Shown: positions 55,203 through 62,559 of the stretch, one piece after another
How positions within the stretch are numbered: the first letter of the stretch is position 1
Layout of the letters: each line of letters starts with the position of its first letter
Source of the DNA: an uncultured Pelagibacteraceae bacterium
GTDB lineage: Bacteria > Pseudomonadota > Alphaproteobacteria > Pelagibacterales > Pelagibacteraceae
Length of the DNA: 64,000 nucleotides
Direction: 5' to 3'
Assembly: GCA_902596355.1 (NCBI GenBank)
Contig: CACJTS010000003.1
Location: forward strand, 40,072-104,071
Program-made: the position numbers and the translations under genes
The notes under the pieces: generated by a model
Told to the model about the DNA's origin: nothing
Databases searched by the model: none
What the model saw: only the letters and a program-made list of their open reading frames with translations

Positions 55203-56018
55203 TTAGCAGTTTTTACTTAAGTAGTCTAAATAATTTGTATTAGAAAGCTTCCAACCTTTCAGAATTAATTTTTTATTTGATCCAAATAAAATAGTCTGAT
55301 CTAAATTATCCTCAATTATAATATTTTTTTTATATTTTTTATTTAATTCAAATAAAATGGTTTTTAAATTTATTTTCTTGCTAGAACATATATTATAAAT
55401 ACCTTTTGACTTTTTCTTCATTAGTATAATCACGGCTCTACATATATCTTCGATAGATATAAAATCTCTAAAATGATTAATATTATGAAATTTTATTGTT
55501 TTTTTATTTGATTTTAATTTAGAAATTAAAGCTGGAATAATAAATAATTTGCTTTGCCTTTTAGAAGTAAAACTGAAAATTCTACCTATACAAGGTATTA
55601 TTTTGTTTTGATTTTTAAGTATGTATTTTTCTCCTAAAAGTTTAGTTTTTCCATAATAACTTATTGGACTTGTTCTTTGGTACTCTTTTGTAATTGTTTT
55701 TTTAAATGGATATACATGTGATGTTGAAGCATAAAAAAACCAAATTTTTTTTGGTGATAATTTATTAATTGAATTAATTAGGTTTTTACAGCCATTATAA
55801 TTAACTCTTAAAGCATAATTTTTGTCTTTATTAACTATTTTAATTGGTACAATTGCAGCAAGGTGTATTATTACATCAAAATCATTTTTTTTAATCCAAC
55901 AATCTACATCTTTTTTATTTTCAATTTTTCCCCTAAAGATATTTTTTTTTTTTATTTTTAATTTTTTTTTTAAATGATTTCCTAATACACCTATTGATCC
56001 TGTGATTCCTATTTGCAT
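55203..56018 (-). CDS. NAD-dependent epimerase/dehydratase (extended SDR)
   Basis: A 271-residue nucleotide-sugar SDR. The NAD motif is GITGSIGVLGNHLKKKL, then DVIIHLAAIVP, YASTSHVYPF and the catalytic Tyr-Lys in SYYGKTKLLGEKYI. The RDFISIEDICRAVIILM segment is typical of sugar epimerases/reductases. It starts one base into the stop of the GIY-YIG gene and is the first glycan gene read from the tRNA-Glu side. Confidence 0.85.
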   Translation of the reverse strand: MQIGITGSIGVLGNHLKKKLKIKKKNIFRGKIENKKDVDCWIKKNDFDVIIHLAAIVPIKIVNKDKNYALRVNYNGCKNLINSINKLSPKKIWFFYASTSHVYPFKKTITKEYQRTSPISYYGKTKLLGEKYILKNQNKIIPCIGRIFSFTSKRQSKLFIIPALISKLKSNKKTIKFHNINHFRDFISIEDICRAVIILMKKKSKGIYNICSSKKINLKTILFELNKKYKKNIIIEDNLDQTILFGSNKKLILKGWKLSNTNYLDYLSKNC

Positions 56019-56296
56019 TAATTATTTGATATTTTTATTTTGAGATTAATAAATCTTTCTTTAATTTTTTTTCTTAATGAATAATTTTTTTTAAGTTTAT
56101 ATTCTTCTTTCATTGCAACTATTTTACATTTATATTTTTTATAATATGCTATTTCCCAATATCTTCCTTTAGTAAATTTTGCACCTTTGGATTCATTATG
56201 ATCATTAATTCTTTTATCTATGTTGTTAGTATAACCAACATAACTAATAAATTTAGAATTACTTTTAGATATTATAAGATATACAAAATAGGTCAT
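56018..56296 (-). CDS. GIY-YIG nuclease family protein
   Basis: A 92-residue single-domain GIY-YIG protein (UPF0213/SLX1-like): YFVYLIISKSNSKFISYVGYTNNIDKRINDHN, GAKFTKGRYWEIAYYKKY and a Glu/Lys helix AMKEEYKLKK. It begins 3 nt after the end of tRNA-Glu and overlaps the SDR gene by 1 nt. Such small proteins are common in bacterial genomes. The position at the tRNA junction of a variable region is notable. Confidence 0.85.
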   Translation of the reverse strand: MTYFVYLIISKSNSKFISYVGYTNNIDKRINDHNESKGAKFTKGRYWEIAYYKKYKCKIVAMKEEYKLKKNYSLRKKIKERFINLKIKISNN

Positions 56297-56299
56297 TCT

Positions 56300-56374
56300 T
56301 GGCGGTCCCTAGGGGAATCGAACCCCTCTTTCGAGGATGAAAACCACGTGTCCTAACCGATAGACGAAGGGACC
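56300..56374 (-). tRNA. gltX-tRNA: tRNA-Glu (anticodon TTC)
   Basis: Acceptor GGTCCCT pairs with AGGGACC; the discriminator is G and CCA is encoded (56302-56300). The T-arm is AGGGG-TTCGATT-CCCCT and the anticodon loop TTTTCAT gives anticodon TTC. The anticodon stem CGTGG/CCTCG carries a T-T mismatch at its middle pair. The 3' end faces the glycan cluster. Its T-arm contains CTAGGGGAA, repeated in direct orientation at 46273. Confidence 0.95.
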
Positions 56375-56418
56375 AAATTGCTGCTTTTTATTGTAAAATA
56401 AACAATTAATCAAGCATA

Positions 56419-57363
56419 TCATGATAAATTTTGTTTTAGTTTTATTACTTTTTTAAGACCTGACGATTTATGTGTCACCATTGTCTCTGAAATGAAATCA
56501 TTATCTTGAATTTTAATACCCTCAACTAAATCTCCAGAAGTAATTCCGGTTGCACAAAATATAGAATCACCAGTAACTATTTCGTTTAATTCATATTTTT
56601 TTGTTAAATCATTTATCCCCATTTTTTTTGCTCTATTTTTATCTTCATCCGAAGAAAATAAGAATCTTCCTTGAAAACTACAATTACATGTATCTAAAGC
56701 TGATGCTGCAAGAACACCTTCTGGGCCTCCACCAATACCTAAAAAAATATCAACACTATATTTATCATCAGTCACCAATAAAGCTCCAGAAACATCTCCG
56801 TCTGTAATTAATTTTATTTTAACTTTTAATTCTTTTAAATTTTTAATTATTTCATTATGTCTAGGTCTATTCATAACACAAGCTGTTAAATTTTCTGGTT
56901 TTTTATTTAAATACTCACTTAAATTAAAAATATTTTTTTTTACTGAATAATCTAAATCAACAACATTTTTTTCATTAACTTTAGTTGAAATTTTTTCCAT
57001 ATAAGTCTCAGGTGCTTTAAATAATTTATTTTTTTCTGCGATAGCTATTACAGATAATGCACCAGGAAGGTTATTTGCAGCAAAATTGGTACCCTCTAAA
57101 GGGTCGACAGCTATATCAAATTGTGGACCATGGTTAGTTCCCAATTTTTCACCAATATATAACATTGGCGCCTCATCTAGCTCACCCTCACCTATAACTA
57201 TCTCACCTTTCATATTAATATTGTTTAAATTAAATCTCATTGAGTCTACAGCAGCTTTATCTGCTGCTATTTTATCTTTTTTTCCAACAAAATATGAAGA
57301 TGCTAATGCTGCCTTGGATGTAACTTTAACTAATTGATCTACAAATTTTTTATCTATCGACAT
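56419..57363 (-). CDS. glpX: Fructose-1,6-bisphosphatase, class II
   Basis: Gluconeogenic FBPase of the GlpX type (314 aa). It shows the metal site KGEIVIGEGELDEAPMLYIGE, FDIAVDPLEGTNFAANN, LITDGDVSGALLV and FLGIGGGPEGVLAASAL. The stop lies 44 nt from the 5' end of tRNA-Glu. It is coupled by a one-base overlap to the sbmA-like gene upstream. Confidence 0.95.
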   Translation of the reverse strand: MSIDKKFVDQLVKVTSKAALASSYFVGKKDKIAADKAAVDSMRFNLNNINMKGEIVIGEGELDEAPMLYIGEKLGTNHGPQFDIAVDPLEGTNFAANNLPGALSVIAIAEKNKLFKAPETYMEKISTKVNEKNVVDLDYSVKKNIFNLSEYLNKKPENLTACVMNRPRHNEIIKNLKELKVKIKLITDGDVSGALLVTDDKYSVDIFLGIGGGPEGVLAASALDTCNCSFQGRFLFSSDEDKNRAKKMGINDLTKKYELNEIVTGDSIFCATGITSGDLVEGIKIQDNDFISETMVTHKSSGLKKVIKLKQNLS

Positions 57364-58355
57364 TAAACTTTTTCTTCAGTTAAATCTTCTTGTCTAATCT
57401 TAGTTTCAAATTCTCTTAAACGTTTATAAACGCTAGCAAGTTCTATAATAGTTGGCCAAGCCTTTAATAAATATTGCATAGATCCTTCAACCCTTCCAAA
57501 CGCTCTTATAATTTGTTGCATAACTCCTAGAGTTACTACACCTGCAACAATAGCTGGAGCTAAAAAAACATATGCAGATAAAACATTAGCTTGTAAATAT
57601 GCTATTCGCCCAATATTAAAATATAGATATCTTAAATAACTTAAAAAATGAATTTTACGTACATCATCAAATAATTCATCTATAGTTTTTGGTCTTATAC
57701 TTCCATCGTCCTCTGCAATAACTAAAATTTTTCTATATGCTGCTTCTTGTTTTTGTAAATCATACTCAACACCAACTAGTCTTAATATTAGGCCTAGTAC
57801 AATTAAAAAAACGGTTCCACCAATAGTCCAAATTAAAGCTCCTACTATTAAACCATATTCCCATTCGCCAAAAAAGAAAATAGGTATACCAATGCTTAAG
57901 CCAAATAATATAGGAATAAATTGTATCAATATCATTATAGATTCAATTAAACTTGTTCCCAATCCTTCCATAATTCTTGTAAATTTAATAGTATCTTCTT
58001 GAACTCTTTGAGAAGCACCTTCAATTTTTCGCGCTTTATCATAAACAGAATGATACCACTCAACCATTGCTGTTCTCCATCTAAACAAATAATGAGCTGT
58101 AAAGAAACTAATTGCTACGTAAACAGCAATATACATGCCTGCTAATGTAATAAATGAAAATAAGCTTGCAAAATATTCCTCTATAGTGACTGCGTTAGGC
58201 TCTGCAAGTGCTTTCTGAATCATGTCATAAAATACACCAAACCATTCATTTATTTTCACATCTATTTCAACTTGAACCCAAAGCGATGATAGAATAATGA
58301 ATGAGCCTATCCATGACCAAAGAAACCAATTTTTTTCAGTAAAAAATCTAAACAT
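57363..58355 (-). CDS. sbmA: SbmA/BacA-like inner-membrane peptide transporter
   Basis: A 330-residue protein with about 6-7 TM helices. FFTAHYLFRWRTAMVEWYHSVYDKARKIEGASQRVQEDTIKFTRIMEG is the SbmA/BacA signature region. Homologues import Pro-rich and other antimicrobial peptides using the proton gradient. There is no ATPase domain, unlike the BclA type. Its length is somewhat shorter than the ~400-residue E. coli SbmA. It lies 3 nt after the NDUFS4-like gene. Confidence 0.85.
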   Translation of the reverse strand: MFRFFTEKNWFLWSWIGSFIILSSLWVQVEIDVKINEWFGVFYDMIQKALAEPNAVTIEEYFASLFSFITLAGMYIAVYVAISFFTAHYLFRWRTAMVEWYHSVYDKARKIEGASQRVQEDTIKFTRIMEGLGTSLIESIMILIQFIPILFGLSIGIPIFFFGEWEYGLIVGALIWTIGGTVFLIVLGLILRLVGVEYDLQKQEAAYRKILVIAEDDGSIRPKTIDELFDDVRKIHFLSYLRYLYFNIGRIAYLQANVLSAYVFLAPAIVAGVVTLGVMQQIIRAFGRVEGSMQYLLKAWPTIIELASVYKRLREFETKIRQEDLTEEKV

Positions 58356-58358
58356 TTT

Positions 58359-58640
58359 TTATTTAAGAAAATTATCTGCGTAAGATTTTTTTACAGTTTT
58401 TCTTTTTTTTGGTTCAATTAATTCAAAATCAATTTTTTTCTTTTTTGCATAATTGATTGCTAATTCTTTAGATGAAAACTCTAACTTTAGTTCTGTATAA
58501 GTATCAGATGAACTTTCCCATCCCATTAAAGGATTTTTTGTTGGATCTTTAGTTTTAAATTCTAAAATCCATTTATCATTTTTTGCTAACCCTGATTGCA
58601 TTGGATTTTTATTCGGTATGTAAATAATAGCTTTTTTCAT
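58359..58640 (-). CDS. NADH-ubiquinone oxidoreductase NDUFS4-like accessory subunit
   Basis: A 93-residue protein of the ETC complex I 18-kDa (NDUFS4) family: AIIYIPNKNPMQSGLAKNDKWILEF, PLMGWESSSDTYTELKLEFSSKELAINYAKKKKIDFEL, then YADNF. The family is characteristic of alphaproteobacteria and mitochondria and is a peripheral complex I subunit. It lies just 5 nt downstream of the tRNA-Pro gene. Confidence 0.85.
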   Translation of the reverse strand: MKKAIIYIPNKNPMQSGLAKNDKWILEFKTKDPTKNPLMGWESSSDTYTELKLEFSSKELAINYAKKKKIDFELIEPKKRKTVKKSYADNFLK

Positions 58641-58645
58641 AATGA

Positions 58646-58722
<77 letters not shown>

Positions 58723-58731
58723 ATCCGAGTA

Positions 58732-58759
58732 CTAATACAGCAGTTATTGATAATTTCAA
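58732..58759 (-). promoter_or_regulatory. Candidate promoter of tRNA-Pro
   Basis: On the minus strand, TTGAAA (58759-58754), a 16-bp spacer and TATTAG (58737-58732) precede the first tRNA base by 9 bp. Good spacing and a good -35. Confidence 0.45.
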
Positions 58760-58816
58760 TGTATAAAGAAGCCAAAATTAAAAGAAATTTGATTAAAATC
58801 TGGTATATAACGAAGC

Positions 58817-59302
58817 ATGATAATTACTTGCCCTAATTGTAACAAGCAATTCGAAATTGATAATTCTTTAATATCTGATGAAGGTAGAGATTTACAATGT
58901 GGATCATGCAATCATGTTTGGTTCTATAAAATCGAAGAACAAAAAGATGAAGTGCTAAAGTTAAATGAAGAAATTATTAGTAAAAAAATTAAAACTAATG
59001 AGGAAAAAATAGACGAAAAAAAACAATCACAAAAAAAAGTTAAATCTGAAATAAATAATGAAAAAAAAGAAAAAATTTCAGAAAAAAAAAAAAATAAAAC
59101 TTCATTTAAAAATACAGCAAATAAAGGAAGTAAGTTTTTTTCTTACTTAATTGTATTTATTATATCTTTTGCTGCATTGATTATTTTGCTTGATACTTTA
59201 AAAACCCCATTAATTAAGGTGTTTCCTCGATTAGAAATTGTATTATTTAACCTATTTGAAACATTGCAAGATTTAAAACTATTTATTATAGACCTTCTTT
59301 AG
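58817..59302 (+). CDS. Zinc-ribbon (MJ0042-type) membrane-anchored protein
   Basis: A 161-residue protein with an N-terminal zinc ribbon: CPNCNKQFEIDNSLISDEGRDLQCGSCNHVWF. A Lys/Glu-rich coiled-coil linker (~35-95) and one TM segment (SYLIVFIISFAALIILL) follow. This domain order is common in alphaproteobacteria, where the gene often lies in the ftsYEX neighbourhood. The function is unknown. A TATATA 7 nt before the ATG hints at a leaderless mRNA. It lies 4 nt upstream of nhaA. Confidence 0.75.
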   Translation: MIITCPNCNKQFEIDNSLISDEGRDLQCGSCNHVWFYKIEEQKDEVLKLNEEIISKKIKTNEEKIDEKKQSQKKVKSEINNEKKEKISEKKKNKTSFKNTANKGSKFFSYLIVFIISFAALIILLDTLKTPLIKVFPRLEIVLFNLFETLQDLKLFIIDLL

Positions 59303-59306
59303 TTTT

Positions 59307-60488
59307 ATGATTAATTACATCTCAAAACCATTTAAATGGTTCTTTAAATTAGAAGCTGCAAGTGGACTAGTTCTATTGTTTGCTGCAATAATTGCATTAT
59401 TTATAAGTAACTCTGGACTAGCTGATTTATATTTTGCTACTTTAAATAAATATTTATTCATAGGTATTAATAATTTTGGATTAAAATTATCTGTACTACA
59501 TTGGATTAATGATGCCTTAATGGCAATTTTCTTTTTCTTTGTCACTTTAGAAATTAAAAGAGAATTTTTACAAGGTGAACTTTCTAATATTAAACAAGCT
59601 TTATTGCCCATAATTGCTGCTGTAGGTGGAATGTTGGTACCTGCATTATTTTATGTTTTCATAAATTTAGGTGATAGTGAAACTTTAAATGGGTGGGCAA
59701 TTCCCTCAGCTACAGATATTGCTTTTTCTTTAGGAGTTTTATCTTTGTTGGGTAAAAGAGTTCCTCTATCATTAAAAGTATTTTTAACTGCGTTAGCTAT
59801 AATAGATGACTTAGGAGCTATAGTAATTATTGCTCTATTCTACTCTGGAGATTTGAGTATTAAGTATTTAACTTTAATGTTGTTAGCTTTTATTGTTTTG
59901 TTATTAATTAACAAATTTAATATTAAAAAGTTTCTACCTTACTTGGTTGTGGGACTTTTTCTTTGGGATTTCACACACAACTCAGGAATACACGCTACTA
60001 TTGCTGGAGTTTTGTTAGCTATGACAATTCCACATAGAAAAAAAGAAAAAGATTTTTCTTTATTGATAAAAATTGAACATGCAATAAGTCCATATGTTGC
60101 TTTCGGAATAATGCCTTTATTTGCATTTGCAAATGCAGGAGTATCTTTAGAAGGTTTATCATTTGCTTCATTACTGAATAAAGTTCCCCTAGGTATTGTG
60201 CTGGGACTGTTTCTTGGTAAACAACTTGGTGTATTTATATTTTCTTATGTATCTATAAAATTAAAAGTGGCTCAAATGCCAAGTGACACAAGTTGGTATA
60301 ATTTTTATGGTGTAGGAGTTCTTACTGGGATTGGCTTCACAATGAGTTTATTTGTTGGAAACTTAGCTTTTGTTGAAAATATGCAATATATGGATGGTGT
60401 AAAAATTGGTGTTTTAACAGGGTCGTTATTGTCAACTTTATTTGGTTATTTTTTAATATTACTTACACCAAATAAACCAAATAAATGA
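59307..60488 (+). CDS. nhaA: Na+/H+ antiporter NhaA
   Basis: Electrogenic sodium/proton antiporter (393 aa, ~12 TM). FFFFVTLEIKREFLQGEL, the ion-binding pair in TALAIIDDLGAIVIIALFY, AIPSATDIAFSLGVL, HNSGIHATIAGVLLA and GIGFTMSLFVGNLAF match NhaA. It fits a marine lifestyle with sodium extrusion. It overlaps the glutathione peroxidase gene by 4 nt. Confidence 0.97.
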   Translation: MINYISKPFKWFFKLEAASGLVLLFAAIIALFISNSGLADLYFATLNKYLFIGINNFGLKLSVLHWINDALMAIFFFFVTLEIKREFLQGELSNIKQALLPIIAAVGGMLVPALFYVFINLGDSETLNGWAIPSATDIAFSLGVLSLLGKRVPLSLKVFLTALAIIDDLGAIVIIALFYSGDLSIKYLTLMLLAFIVLLLINKFNIKKFLPYLVVGLFLWDFTHNSGIHATIAGVLLAMTIPHRKKEKDFSLLIKIEHAISPYVAFGIMPLFAFANAGVSLEGLSFASLLNKVPLGIVLGLFLGKQLGVFIFSYVSIKLKVAQMPSDTSWYNFYGVGVLTGIGFTMSLFVGNLAFVENMQYMDGVKIGVLTGSLLSTLFGYFLILLTPNKPNK

Positions 60489-61027
60489 AAAAAGTAATAT
60501 TTCTATTATCTATAGTTATGATTTTTTTTAAAACTTCAGTTATTGCTAACTACGAAAAAAAAATTTATGATTTCAGTATAGAGAGTATAACTGGTGAGAC
60601 AATTAATTTCAAAAATTACAAAAACAAAGTTATTTTAGTTGTAAATACCGCAAGTTATTGTGGATTTACAAAACAATATGATGAATTACAAAAATTGTGG
60701 GACTTATATAAAGAACAAGGTTTGGTTGTTCTTGGTGTTCCATCTAATTCATTTAATCAAGAAAAAAATAAAAATACTGATATCAAGGAATTTTGTGAGG
60801 TAAATTTTAATATAAACTTTCCTCTGACAACATTAACTGACGTTAAAGGTAAAAATGCTCATGAACTTTTTAAATGGGCAAAAGAAAATCATGGTAAATC
60901 GGCTGAACCAAAGTGGAATTTTCATAAAATCCTAATTAATAAAGAAGGTAAAGTTCAAGACACATTTGCATCATTTACAAAACCTATGTCAAAAAAAATA
61001 ACTAAAGCTATAGAAAATATCTTATAA
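60485..61027 (+). CDS. Glutathione peroxidase-like thiol peroxidase, exported
   Basis: A 180-residue protein with an N-terminal hydrophobic signal (residues ~3-20). The peroxidatic Cys59 is in VVNTASYCGFTKQYDEL, followed by VLGVPSNSFNQE and KWNFHKILINKEGKV of the catalytic tetrad. The signal suggests periplasmic peroxide defence. Its stop shares the palindrome TTATAA with the convergent MBL gene. Confidence 0.9.
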   Translation: MKKVIFLLSIVMIFFKTSVIANYEKKIYDFSIESITGETINFKNYKNKVILVVNTASYCGFTKQYDELQKLWDLYKEQGLVVLGVPSNSFNQEKNKNTDIKEFCEVNFNINFPLTTLTDVKGKNAHELFKWAKENHGKSAEPKWNFHKILINKEGKVQDTFASFTKPMSKKITKAIENIL

Positions 61028-61792
61028 ATTTATTGTTAATCCATCATGTGCTGGAATAATATTTTTAGGCAACATTTTTTTGAGATTCTTATAATCTAAT
61101 ACTGGCGATAAATTTGTAAGAATAGCTTTTTTAGGCTTAAATTTATTAATTACAGCTAGTGAGGATTCTAAATTAAAGTGCGATGGATGAAAATTATACC
61201 ACAAACAATCAATGATAAAATATTGAAGATTTTTAAAATATTTATAATCTTTGTTATAAATTTTACTTACATCACTTATATAGGCTAATTTTTTATTTAT
61301 AATAAAACAATTTGATTTAACTTTACCGTGTTCTACGATGATTGATTGGATAGCAACTTTTTTATTATTATTTTTTGTAAATATTTTCTTTGGTAATTTA
61401 TTAAGTTTTAATGTAGCAGGATACTCTTTAGAGTAAGTAGTGAATATATATGAAAATGTATTTTTTAAAATTTTAGAAGTATGTTTATCCGCATAAACAT
61501 TTAATTGTTTTCTTGAATTAAGATAAAAGGACCTTAAATCATTTATACCATGTGTTTGATCACCGTGCATATGAGAATATAATACTTTATTAATTTTTTT
61601 TATTTTATGTCTTAAAAGTTGTTGCCGTAGATCAGGAGATGTATCTATAAGGATATTTTCATCTGTAGTTTTTATTAAAGCTGAACATCTTGTTCTATAA
61701 TTTTTTTTATTATTAGGATCACAATTTCCAAAGAAACCATCTGGTCTTGGTACACCCATTGAACTGCCACATCCTAAAATAATAAATTTCAT
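61022..61792 (-). CDS. MBL-fold metal-dependent hydrolase (PhnP-like)
   Basis: A 256-residue metallo-hydrolase. FIILGCGSSMGVPRPDG, NILIDTSPDLRQQLLRHKI, SHMHGDQTHGINDLRSF, a lone D in AYISDVSKI and final NIIPAHDGL match the cyclic-phosphodiesterase-like PhnP family. The HxHxDH motif carries Gln in the last place. I chose ATG 61792 after the tatD stop; a TTG at 61801 would overlap tatD. It usually follows tatD in alphaproteobacteria, as here. Confidence 0.82.
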   Translation of the reverse strand: MKFIILGCGSSMGVPRPDGFFGNCDPNNKKNYRTRCSALIKTTDENILIDTSPDLRQQLLRHKIKKINKVLYSHMHGDQTHGINDLRSFYLNSRKQLNVYADKHTSKILKNTFSYIFTTYSKEYPATLKLNKLPKKIFTKNNNKKVAIQSIIVEHGKVKSNCFIINKKLAYISDVSKIYNKDYKYFKNLQYFIIDCLWYNFHPSHFNLESSLAVINKFKPKKAILTNLSPVLDYKNLKKMLPKNIIPAHDGLTINL

Positions 61793-61797
61793 TAATT

Positions 61798-62559
61798 TCA
61801 ATTAAAAAAAAGTTTATTAAAGTTATCTGTAGTTTTTTTAACAAGATCTTTTTTGGATACATTTTTAATCTCAGCTAATTTTGAAGCAGTAAAATCAATA
61901 AATGATGGTTCATTTTTTTTTCCTCTTTTAGGAACAGGTGCTAAAAAAGGACTATCAGTCTCAATTAAAATATTATCCATTGGAATTGACTTGAAAGTAT
62001 CTTGTAAATCCAATGAGTTTTTAAAAGTAATAATACCGCTAGCTGAAAAGAACGAATTTAAATTCATTAGTTTATCTGAGAATTCTTTTGATCCAGTAAA
62101 ACAATGCATCAAAATTTTAAGGTTTTCATTTTTATATTCATTTAAAATATCAAAAGTTTCTTTTTCTGCTTCTCTTGAATGAACAATTATTGGAGTATTG
62201 GTTTTTATGGATGCATCTATATGTTCTTTAAAACTTGCTATTTGTTTGTCTTTTTCACTATTATTATAATAAAAATCTAACCCAGTTTCTCCAATACCAA
62301 TAATTTTAGAATTTTCATTCAGACTTTCAATAATCTGTTTTGAAGTAATAATATTTGTGGAACTTTCATGGGGATGAATGCCAATTGTACCATAGATCAT
62401 CTCATCTTTATTAATTAATTCTTTTACTCTAGAAAAACTTTTAAACGAGGTAGAAATAGTTAATAATTTTTCTATACCTACCTCTTTTGATCTTTTAATT
62501 ACATTAGACAAGTCACTTAATAATGGTTCATGATCTAGATGGCAATGTGAATCAATCAT
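61798..62559 (-). CDS. tatD: TatD family metal-dependent DNase
   Basis: A 253-residue TIM-barrel hydrolase of the TatD/YcfH family. It has MIDSHCHLDHEPL, GIHPHESS, IGIGETGLDFYYN, PIIVHSREAEKE, MHCFTGSKE and LIETDSPFLAP. Family members degrade DNA 3'-5' and process D-amino-acyl or nucleic-acid substrates. I chose ATG 62559, overlapping the metG stop by 8 nt. The metG-tatD-MBL order is a conserved proteobacterial operon. Confidence 0.93.
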   Translation of the reverse strand: MIDSHCHLDHEPLLSDLSNVIKRSKEVGIEKLLTISTSFKSFSRVKELINKDEMIYGTIGIHPHESSTNIITSKQIIESLNENSKIIGIGETGLDFYYNNSEKDKQIASFKEHIDASIKTNTPIIVHSREAEKETFDILNEYKNENLKILMHCFTGSKEFSDKLMNLNSFFSASGIITFKNSLDLQDTFKSIPMDNILIETDSPFLAPVPKRGKKNEPSFIDFTASKLAEIKNVSKKDLVKKTTDNFNKLFFN

